Both the position numbers and the translations under genes were made by a program. The notes below the pieces were generated by a model. The model was not told the origin of the DNA, did not search any database, and worked only from the letters and a program-made list of their open reading frames with translations. This document shows positions 7,422-13,002 of a stretch of 13,002 nucleotides of DNA, piece after piece; the first letter of the stretch is position 1, and the number at the start of each line of letters is the position of its first letter. This DNA is from an uncultured Prevotellaceae bacterium. Lineage in GTDB: Bacteria; Bacteroidota; Bacteroidia; Bacteroidales; Bacteroidaceae. Location of the stretch: the NCBI GenBank assembly GCA_937898415.1, contig CALDLA010000055.1:1-13002 (forward strand), in the 5' to 3' direction.

Positions 7422-8900
7422 ATGGAACAGAAGAAGTATTTCTTTGCCGTCGACCTGGGAGCAACCAGCGGCCGAACGATTATCGGAGATATCGAGAACG
7501 GGAAGATGTCGTTAGAGGAAGTGACCCGTTTCCCCAACAACCTCATTGAGCAGGGAGGCCACTACTACTGGGACATCTACGCGCTCTATTTCGAAATTAT
7601 CCGCGGACTGAAGGAGGTGGCCCAGCGCGGACTGGAGATTACCTCCATCGGCATCGACACCTGGGGTGTCGACTTCGTCTTCATCGGCGACGACGGAGCT
7701 ATATTAAGGAATCCGCGCGCGTATCGCGATCCTATTACTTTTGACGCGATGGACGACTACCTCAAACACGTCATCTCGAAGAAGGAGGTCTATGACATCA
7801 CGGGCATCCAGTTCATGAACTTCAACTCCATCTTCCAGCTCTACGCCATGAAGCGCGAGGGGAACACGGCCTTCTGCAACGCCCAGAAGATTCTGTTCGT
7901 CCCCGACGCCCTGTCGTGGATGCTTACGGGCAACGAGGTGTGCGAATACACCATCGCCTCGACCTCCCAACTTCTTGATCCCCGCACCAAGCAGCTCGAC
8001 GAGCGCCTGCTGCAGTCGTTGGGACTGACACGCTCGAAGTTCGGCAAGATGGTCAACCCCGGCACCGTCATCGGCGTACTCACCGACGAGGTGCAGCGGC
8101 TGACAGGACTGGGACCGGTGCCCGTCATCGCCGTCGCCGGTCACGATACCGGCTCGGCCGTTGCCGCCGTTCCAGCCAAGGACAAGCAGTTTGCCTACCT
8201 GTCGAGCGGCACGTGGAGCCTCATGGGCATCGAGACGAAGGATGCCATCATCAGCGACCTCAGCTACGAGCGTAACTTCACCAACGAGGGTGGCATCGAG
8301 GGTACTACCCGCTTCCTGAAGAACATCTGCGGCATGTGGCTCTACGAGCGGTGCCGTGCAGAGTGGGGAGATGTTTCCCATCTCCCGTCCCATCAGGAAC
8401 TACAGGGACAGGCGATGACGGTCGAGCCATTCCGCAGCCTCATCAACCCCGACGATCCCATGTTTGCCGCCCCGACATCGATGATACAGGCCATCCAGCA
8501 GTACTGCCGCGACACCAACCAGCCCGTGCCCGAGACACCGGCCGAGATCTGCCGCTGCATCTTCGACTCCCTCGCCCTGCGCTATCGTCAGGTCTTCCAG
8601 TGGCTCCAGAAGTTTGCCCCCTTCAAGTTAGAGACACTCCACATCATCGGCGGCGGTTCGCTCAACAAGTACCTCAACCAGTTCACCGCCAACTCCACGG
8701 GTGCCACCGTCCTCGCCGGCCCTCAGGAGTGTACCGCCATCGGCAATATCATGCTGCAGGCCAAGGCCGCCCGTCAGGTGAAGGACATCTGGGAGATGCG
8801 CGCCATCATTGCCAACTCAGTAGAACTGGTGAAGTATGAGCCGCAGGACAAGGCCACATGGGACGAGGCTTACGAAAAGTTCCTGCGCCTATGCCCCTAA
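7422..8900 (+). CDS. rhaB: Rhamnulokinase
   Basis: This 492-residue cytoplasmic sugar kinase phosphorylates L-rhamnulose to L-rhamnulose-1-phosphate with ATP, the second step of L-rhamnose catabolism. It belongs to the FGGY family: the N-terminal phosphate-binding motif is AVDLGATSGR (Asp11), and AGHDTGSA supplies the probable catalytic base Asp242. YLSSGTWSLMG precedes the second lobe, and IIGGGSLNKYLNQ (Gly410-412) is the C-terminal nucleotide-binding glycine motif. Length agrees with E. coli RhaB (489). The frame is open from 7350, but the ATG at 7422 is chosen because the family starts near MEQKKYFFAVDLGA and the upstream codons overlap the TATCTTTG promoter box. No Shine-Dalgarno is seen. 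The last codons and stop (CCCC TAA) fall inside the inverted repeat preceding rhaA. rhaB and rhaA probably form one transcript. Confidence 0.95.
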   Translation: MEQKKYFFAVDLGATSGRTIIGDIENGKMSLEEVTRFPNNLIEQGGHYYWDIYALYFEIIRGLKEVAQRGLEITSIGIDTWGVDFVFIGDDGAILRNPRAYRDPITFDAMDDYLKHVISKKEVYDITGIQFMNFNSIFQLYAMKREGNTAFCNAQKILFVPDALSWMLTGNEVCEYTIASTSQLLDPRTKQLDERLLQSLGLTRSKFGKMVNPGTVIGVLTDEVQRLTGLGPVPVIAVAGHDTGSAVAAVPAKDKQFAYLSSGTWSLMGIETKDAIISDLSYERNFTNEGGIEGTTRFLKNICGMWLYERCRAEWGDVSHLPSHQELQGQAMTVEPFRSLINPDDPMFAAPTSMIQAIQQYCRDTNQPVPETPAEICRCIFDSLALRYRQVFQWLQKFAPFKLETLHIIGGGSLNKYLNQFTANSTGATVLAGPQECTAIGNIMLQAKAARQVKDIWEMRAIIANSVELVKYEPQDKATWDEAYEKFLRLCP

Positions 8901-8999
8901 GTTAGGGGGATGGGGGGCTGAACAGACGAATACTACAAATAAATATTAACGAAGGGGTGAAGAACGATTGTTCAGACCCCCAACCCCCTAACTTAGGGG
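8894..8999 (+). repeat. 31-bp imperfect inverted repeat between rhaB and rhaA
   Basis: The arms at 8894-8924 and 8969-8999 are reverse complements at 29 of 31 positions and enclose a 44-base AT-rich loop. Each arm ends outward in CCCCTAAGTTAGGGG or its complement, itself a near-palindrome, and carries further C- or G-runs and TGTTCAG inward. The left arm overlaps the 3' end of rhaB and contains its stop codon. The right arm ends 19 bases before the rhaA ATG. As RNA this would form a very stable hairpin. No target-site duplication and no T-run are seen. C-run/G-run elements of this style are common between genes in Prevotella, as I recall them. Confidence 0.85.
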
Positions 9000-9018
9000 G
9001 CAAAAAAACAAAGAAGAA

Positions 9019-10269
9019 ATGAAAGCTAATCTCATTGAACAGGCTTACGCCGTAGCCAAAGAGCGCTACGCAGCCATTGGCGTCGATACCGACGCAGTAC
9101 TTGACCAGCTCCAGAAGCAGCAGCTCTCACTCCACTGCTGGCAGACCGACGACGTCGTCGGCTTCGAGCGTAACGAAGCCCTCTCGGGCGGTATCCAGAC
9201 CACCGGTAACTATCCAGGCCGCGCCCGCACCATCGACGAGGTCCGTCAGGACATCGAGTTCGTGAAGACCCTGCTCGGCGGTAACCACCGCCTGAACCTC
9301 CACGAGATCTATGGTGACTTCGGCGGTAAGTTCGTCGACCGCGACCAGTGCGGCGTCGAGCACTTCCAGAGCTGGATTGACTGGGCCAAGGAGAACAACA
9401 TGAAGCTTGACTTCAACTCCACCTCATTCTCTCACCCCAAGAGCGGCGACCTCTCGCTGTCGAACCCCGACAAGGGCATCCGCGACTTCTGGATTGAGCA
9501 TACCAAGCGCTGCCGCAAGATTGCCGACGCAATGGGTAAGGCCCAGAACGACCCCTGTATCATGAACATCTGGGTACACGACGGTATGAAGGACATCCCC
9601 GTACAGCGCAAGAAGTACCGCGAGATTCTCGCCGCTTCACTCGACGAAATCATGGAGGAGAAGCTCGACTGGGTAAAGAACTGCTTCGAGGCCAAACTCT
9701 TCGGTATCGGCTTGGAAAGCTACACCGTCGGTTCACATGACTTCTACACCGCCTACTGCGCCACCCGCAAGTGCATTTACACACTGGACACCGGCCACTA
9801 CGAGCCCACCGAGAATGTTTCAGACTTCGTCTCGACGCTGCTGATGTACGTGCCTGAGCTGATGCTCCACGTCAGCCGCCCCGTACGCTGGGACTCTGAC
9901 CACGTGACCATCATGAACGACCAGACACTCGACCTTTTCAAGGAGCTGGTGCGCAGTGACGCCCTCGACCGTGCCCATGTCGGCCTCGACTACTTCGACG
10001 CCTCTATCAACCGCATTGGTGCTTATATTATAGGTTCGCGTGCGACCCAGAAGTGCATTCTCCAGGCCATGCTCGAACCGAAGCAGAAGCTGCGCGAGTA
10101 TGAGGACAACGGCCAGTACTTCGAGCGCCTCGCCCTGATGGAAGAGGCTAAGTCGATGCCTTTCGGCGCCGTTTACGACTACTTCAACCTGAAGAACAAC
10201 GTGCCCGTCGGCGAGGAGTTCATTGCTGCTATCCAACAGTATGAACGCGACGTGACAAGCAAGCGTTAA
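9019..10269 (+). CDS. rhaA: L-rhamnose isomerase
   Basis: This 416-residue cytoplasmic enzyme converts L-rhamnose to L-rhamnulose, the first catabolic step. Length and sequence fit the RhaA family (E. coli 419). Metal-ligand motifs are intact: LDTGHYEP carries Asp257 and His260, and SRPVRWDSDHV carries Asp292 and Asp294. His260, Asp292 and Asp294 each lie two positions before the catalytic manganese ligands of the E. coli protein (His262, Asp294, Asp296). Other family-typical stretches are HCWQTDDVVGFE near residue 39, GGIQTTGNYPG near residue 57 and FNSTSFSHPK near residue 133. The ATG at 9019 follows an A-rich leader (AAAAAAACAAAGAAGAA), usual in this phylum. It lies 118 bases after rhaB, across the inverted repeat, and stops 2 bases before the convergent esterase gene. 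No aldolase or permease follows. Confidence 0.97.
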   Translation: MKANLIEQAYAVAKERYAAIGVDTDAVLDQLQKQQLSLHCWQTDDVVGFERNEALSGGIQTTGNYPGRARTIDEVRQDIEFVKTLLGGNHRLNLHEIYGDFGGKFVDRDQCGVEHFQSWIDWAKENNMKLDFNSTSFSHPKSGDLSLSNPDKGIRDFWIEHTKRCRKIADAMGKAQNDPCIMNIWVHDGMKDIPVQRKKYREILAASLDEIMEEKLDWVKNCFEAKLFGIGLESYTVGSHDFYTAYCATRKCIYTLDTGHYEPTENVSDFVSTLLMYVPELMLHVSRPVRWDSDHVTIMNDQTLDLFKELVRSDALDRAHVGLDYFDASINRIGAYIIGSRATQKCILQAMLEPKQKLREYEDNGQYFERLALMEEAKSMPFGAVYDYFNLKNNVPVGEEFIAAIQQYERDVTSKR

Positions 10270-10271
10270 GT

Positions 10272-11972
10272 TTATTTTTTCAGATACTTGGCCAGCGGCG
10301 ACTTGTTCTGCCGCAGACCGCGGGCAAATGACTGGGCGTTCATCTGAGCGCCCAGTTTTGATGTGTGGGTGTGGTCTTTCTTGAAATACTTGGCACCAGC
10401 CTTCTCCTTCAGTTCGGCCATCTTGGCCTTGGCCTTTTCCTTGTCTGCAGGTAAACTGCTGACCGCATATTTCTTATCGAGAAAGTCGGCTGAGATATTA
10501 TGGACATCAACGAACTCAACACCGGTCTCTGCCACCACCTCACGATACCACTTGCCGTAGGAGCCGTCGCGGCGCTCCACCTTGCCGCCAGGCCACTCGT
10601 TACGCGGCGTCAACGAGACGAGAATGGGCGTGGCGCCCTTCTCGCGGCAGTCGTCAATCATCTTCTTCAGATACCAACCGAAGGAATATACCACCTCATA
10701 GTCGCCATTATCGAGCTTAAATACATGGCAGGTGTCAGCCGTTCCTGGGATGACGCCACGCGCCTTTGCATCGGTAATCGGGCAGATGTCGTTATGGCCG
10801 AACTGGATGGTGACGAAGTCGCCGGGCTTCAGGTTCTGATAGACGGCATCCCAGAGCCCCTCTTTAATAAAGGTACGCGTAGAACGGCCGGCACGGGCAG
10901 CATTGACCAACTGCACCTTAGTGGTGTCGAACACGGTGGCGGCCTGCGATGCCCAGCCCCACATGCCGTCATCGTCCTTGTCAGCATTCTTCACCGTCGA
11001 GTCGCCAGTGAACCAGACAACGGGCCGGCCACTGAGACGCTCTATGTTCCAGACGGTTTTCTGAGGAATCGGCATAAACTTCATCAGCTCTTTCAACTTC
11101 GGGTCGTGGCTCTTCACAATACCAAGATAAGCACTATGGGCGTTCAACTCAGCACCGAACTTCGAGGTATGGATATTGTCGCCGAAGAAATGGTACTGCA
11201 GCTTCCAGCGGCTGTAGCTGTCGAGCGCCTTGCCGCTCATCTCGTTCAGATCGACGAAGGGCACACCCTCTGTGGCAGCAACGTAGGCCGCCCACTCCGT
11301 CTGTGGCTTGCGCACGACCTTCCCCTTGTCATCGAAGGCATTACGCGGCGTCAGCGACATCAGCACGGGGTTGGCCCCCTTCTGGCGAATCTCGCAGATA
11401 TAACGGCGCAGGTAGTTGCCATACGAATAGACGGTATCCTGCCGCTGCGTACGCTGGTTGAAGCCAATGTAGCAGGTGTCCATATCGACGCCGGGGATGA
11501 CGGCACGCGCCCGTCGCTGGTCGAAGAACTCACCGTTGTCGTTATGACCAATCGAGACGATGACCCAGTCACCAGGCTTCAGCGCCTGACGGATGGCCGG
11601 CCATAGGTCAGTATAAAAAGTACGCGTGGACATACCGCCCAGCGCCTGGTTCTCAACCGTTATCCTGTTGGCATCGAAATACTTGGGGAAGTAGTAGCCC
11701 CAGCCCCACTGGCCGTTGTTGCCGTTGCCCAACGTACCGTTGCGCATCGTCGAGTTGCCGACGAGGAACATCACGGGGTTCGTGCCCTTACGGGTAGAGC
11801 CGGGCTTGGGTCTTGACATCAGCGCCTTGGCAATAGAGTCAGGCGTATTGTCCACCACCTTGTTCACATCCTCAATCGGGTCGGGCAGGTTGTCGAAGTT
11901 CTGCGCCTGGGAAGTGAGAAGTGAAGAGTGAAAAGTGAAGAGTGCTGTCAGCAGCAGTAGTTTTTTGTTCAT
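10272..11972 (-). CDS. Secreted tandem-domain SGNH esterase, CE12-like rhamnogalacturonan acetylesterase
   Basis: This 566-residue exported protein contains two SGNH/GDSL hydrolase domains of the rhamnogalacturonan acetylesterase type, which remove acetyl groups from pectin. The signal peptide is about residues 1-23 (MNKKLLLLTALF..., cleavage near SQA). Domain 1 (about 67-290) shows GNST (Ser74 nucleophile), GGMSTRTF, GHND (Asn144) and DNIHTS (Asp265, His268). Domain 2 (about 317-560) shows GDST (Ser325), AGRSTRTF, GHND (Asn394) and DHTHTS (Asp533, His536). Domain 1 has Asn where the family normally has Asp in the GDS block. Domain 2 has a lysine-rich helical insert (about 508-532) just before its catalytic Asp-His. 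Period-7 repeats fall within the signal peptide. The gene lies 27 bases downstream of purN on the same strand with no promoter box visible between. Acetyl-xylan or another glycan is a possible alternative substrate; the adjacent rhamnose genes favour rhamnogalacturonan. Confidence 0.88.
   Translation of the reverse strand: MNKKLLLLTALFTFHSSLLTSQAQNFDNLPDPIEDVNKVVDNTPDSIAKALMSRPKPGSTRKGTNPVMFLVGNSTMRNGTLGNGNNGQWGWGYYFPKYFDANRITVENQALGGMSTRTFYTDLWPAIRQALKPGDWVIVSIGHNDNGEFFDQRRARAVIPGVDMDTCYIGFNQRTQRQDTVYSYGNYLRRYICEIRQKGANPVLMSLTPRNAFDDKGKVVRKPQTEWAAYVAATEGVPFVDLNEMSGKALDSYSRWKLQYHFFGDNIHTSKFGAELNAHSAYLGIVKSHDPKLKELMKFMPIPQKTVWNIERLSGRPVVWFTGDSTVKNADKDDDGMWGWASQAATVFDTTKVQLVNAARAGRSTRTFIKEGLWDAVYQNLKPGDFVTIQFGHNDICPITDAKARGVIPGTADTCHVFKLDNGDYEVVYSFGWYLKKMIDDCREKGATPILVSLTPRNEWPGGKVERRDGSYGKWYREVVAETGVEFVDVHNISADFLDKKYAVSSLPADKEKAKAKMAELKEKAGAKYFKKDHTHTSKLGAQMNAQSFARGLRQNKSPLAKYLKK
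11911..11945 (-). repeat. Five period-7 repeats in the esterase signal-peptide region
   Basis: On the + strand five heptamers lie end to end: GAAGTGA, GAAGTGA, AGAGTGA, AAAGTGA and AGAGTGC (11911-11945). The coding strand reads as CACTNNN-type units. They encode residues 10-21 of the esterase, the late hydrophobic core and cleavage region of its signal peptide. The units are not identical, so slippage would be slower than in a perfect tract, but a unit change would shift the frame at the very start of the gene. Confidence 0.85.
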
Positions 11973-11999
11973 AGTAGTTTGCTTTTGTTATTTGTTTCT

Positions 12000-12578
12000 C
12001 TAAAATGTCTCTTTGAGCACCTGCTCCACAACCTTCGGGAAGTACTGCATCTCCAACTGGTGCTCCTTCTCGGCAATGTCATCGACTGAGTCGTCGGGAC
12101 TGAGGTCACAGCGGTACTGGGCAATAATCTCGCCGCCGTCGCAGACGGGCGTCACCCAGTGGACGGTCATGCCCGTCTCCGTCTCTCCGGCAGCCTTCAC
12201 CGCCTCGTGGACGTGGTGTCCCCACATTCCCTTGCCGCCGTACTTAGGCAGCAGGGCAGGATGCAGGTTGACGATGCGGCGCGGGAAAGTGTCAATCAAA
12301 AAGTCGGGAACCAACGGCAGGAAACCCGCCAGCACGATGAAGTCGATATGATATTCACGCAGCAGCGGCAGCATCACCTCCGGATCGTTCAACTGGGCTT
12401 TCGGGGCCACGGCCGTCGGCACGCTGAGCCGCCGGGCCCGCTCCAGGGCCAGTGCGTCAGCCTTGTTGCTCACCACTAAGGCACAGCTGACGCTCTCGCT
12501 GTCAGCAAAATAACGGATAAGGTTCTCACAGTTAGTGCCGCCACCCGACACAAAGATCGCTATGTTTACTTTCTTCAT
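12000..12578 (-). CDS. purN: Phosphoribosylglycinamide formyltransferase
   Basis: This 192-residue cytoplasmic enzyme transfers a formyl group from 10-formyltetrahydrofolate to glycinamide ribonucleotide (GAR), the third step of purine synthesis. The family motifs are in order: IAIFVSGGGTN at the N-terminus for phosphate binding, VLAGFLPLVP near 82-91, the catalytic NLHPALLP (Asn104, His106), HHVHEAV near 121 and TGMTVHWVTPVCDGGEIIAQ with Asp147. These correspond to Asn106, His108 and Asp144 of the E. coli enzyme. The phosphate loop reads SGGGTN rather than the common SGxGSN/SGSGTN. Length is close to that of E. coli PurN (212). A well-spaced Bacteroidota promoter lies upstream. The gene ends 27 bases before the esterase gene on the same strand, so read-through is likely. 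Confidence 0.95.
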   Translation of the reverse strand: MKKVNIAIFVSGGGTNCENLIRYFADSESVSCALVVSNKADALALERARRLSVPTAVAPKAQLNDPEVMLPLLREYHIDFIVLAGFLPLVPDFLIDTFPRRIVNLHPALLPKYGGKGMWGHHVHEAVKAAGETETGMTVHWVTPVCDGGEIIAQYRCDLSPDDSVDDIAEKEHQLEMQYFPKVVEQVLKETF

Positions 12579-12653
12579 ATTCCAATCAATATTCCTTGAA
12601 CTAAAATGCCATTGCAGCAGTTAAGAGTTGCTTACTGATTTCTTTTGACGAGG

Positions 12654-12685
12654 CAAAGGTAATAGACTTTTGTTTAATATGCAAA
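12654..12685 (-). promoter_or_regulatory. Bacteroidota-type promoter for purN
   Basis: Read on the - strand, TTTG (12682-12685) is followed after 20 bases by TACCTTTG (12654-12661). This matches the -33 TTTG / -7 TAnnTTTG consensus with standard spacing. Transcription would begin near 12647, giving a leader of about 70 bases before the purN ATG at 12578. Confidence 0.75.
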
Positions 12686-12705
12686 TATTCAAGCATTTTT
12701 CTTTC

Positions 12706-12724
12706 CAACAAAATGGTTTTGTTG
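12706..12724. promoter_or_regulatory. Perfect 8-bp inverted repeat upstream of the purN promoter
   Basis: CAACAAAA (12706-12713) and TTTTGTTG (12717-12724) are perfect reverse complements around TGG. The element lies 20 bases upstream of the purN -33 box. It could be an operator or an AT-rich transcript end from a gene to the right; the sequence does not decide. Confidence 0.45.
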
Positions 12725-12756
12725 ATTACATTATTTTACTTAAAAAGACAGCCCGG

Positions 12757-12801
12757 GCCGTCTACTCGTCCGCCCCAGGCCGTCCAACCGTCCGCTTCTA
12801 G
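12757..12801. repeat. Two GC-rich imperfect repeats of 22 and 23 bp
   Basis: Two adjacent units share a GCCGTCYANNCGTCCGC core (12757-12778 and 12779-12801), each ending in a short variable tail and AG. A near-palindrome, AGACAGCCCGGGCCGTCT, overlaps the left edge (12747-12764). The block is strikingly GC-rich between AT-rich flanks and contains no open frame of note. Confidence 0.5.
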
Positions 12802-12838
12802 GCCACATCCCGATTTAATTTACACTGAACTTGATATA

Positions 12839-13002
12839 TAAATTCACTGAAACAACTAGCTAAATTCACTGAAATTACTAAGTAAATTCACTGAAATTGC
12901 AATGTAAATTCACTGAAATTACTAAGTAAATTCACTGAAATTGCAATGTAAATTCACTGAAATTGCAATGTAAATTCACTGAAATTGCAATGTAAATTCA
13001 CT
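12839..13002. repeat. 22-bp tandem repeat array, continuing past the window edge
   Basis: Seven full 22-bp units and a partial eighth lie head to tail (starts at 12839, 12861, 12883, 12905, 12927, 12949, 12971, 12993). Each opens with TAAATTCACTGAAA. The tails vary: CAACTAGC in unit 1, TTACTAAG in units 2 and 4, TTGCAATG in units 3, 5, 6 and 7. A degenerate unit sharing CACTGAA precedes at about 12817-12838. The core AAATTCACTGAAATT is a near-palindrome around the central base, and ATTGCAAT at the junctions is a perfect one. No frame is open through it, as 22 is not a multiple of three. Confidence 0.95.

Larger units (their letters stand above)
12579..13002. other. 424-base gene-free stretch upstream of purN
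   Basis: No protein frame or RNA gene was recognised here. From left to right it holds the purN leader and promoter, an 8-bp inverted repeat, an AT-rich spacer, the GC-rich pair of repeats and the 22-bp tandem array. In many Bacteroidales purN is divergent from acpP, so acpP might lie just past the right edge; that is expectation, not observation. Confidence 0.8.

Noticed and set aside
8894..8999. Insertion sequence or complete MITE
   Set aside because: No transposase and no target-site duplication flank the arms; it is reported only as an inverted repeat.
10500..11606. 368-residue open frame on the + strand
   Set aside because: It lies opposite the esterase, which has a signal peptide and two sets of SGNH motifs; the + frame shows no domain and is a GC-driven shadow.
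12839..13002. CRISPR array
   Set aside because: The 22-bp units abut and the tails repeat in just a few versions; there are no unique spacers and no cas gene.

Overview
The window looks like a chromosomal segment of a Bacteroidota bacterium, most likely Prevotella or a close relative. Three things point there: TAnnTTTG-type promoter boxes, starts without a purine-rich Shine-Dalgarno, and secreted proteins ending in a 'Y(D/N)LQGRRV ... IIIQNGKKV' tail. A 58-residue 'MKKQYQSP...FWSDDDFDN' peptide of a type seen often in that group agrees. No mobile-element gene, rRNA or tRNA was recognised.

Left part (60-7198, + strand): two large paralogous secreted proteins flank a small peptide gene. Both have a signal peptide, a shared N-terminal domain, at least one jelly-roll (carbohydrate-binding-like) module, a shared C-terminal beta domain and the Bacteroidales tail. 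The first (1260 aa) has three jelly-roll modules separated by helical linkers and no recognised enzyme. The second (1036 aa) carries an endonuclease/exonuclease/phosphatase (EEP, DNase I-like) domain with every catalytic motif present, so it is probably a secreted phosphodiesterase or nuclease. Their C-terminal modules share a 100-nt stretch with no mismatch.

Middle part (7199-10269, + strand): rhaB (rhamnulokinase) and rhaA (L-rhamnose isomerase), two steps of L-rhamnose catabolism, are separated by a GC-rich 31-bp inverted repeat. A TATCTTTG promoter box and two GCGTAAATCA direct repeats lie upstream of rhaB. The aldolase and permease of the pathway are not in the window.

Right part (10272-12578, - strand): a tandem-domain SGNH hydrolase resembling family CE12 rhamnogalacturonan acetylesterases converges on rhaA with 2 bp between stop codons. 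Upstream of it, on the same strand, is purN of purine synthesis, with a well-formed Bacteroidota promoter. The esterase could deacetylate pectin rhamnogalacturonan outside the cytoplasm, releasing rhamnose for RhaA and RhaB. This is inference from context.

Right edge (12579-13002): no gene is visible. The stretch holds the purN promoter, a perfect 8-bp hairpin, two GC-rich imperfect repeats and a 22-bp tandem array running off the window. Each array unit carries a near-palindrome, so it resembles a phased protein-binding array. Several genes also contain period-7 simple repeats inside their reading frames (4543-4570, 7126-7154, 11911-11945), where a one-unit change would shift the frame.
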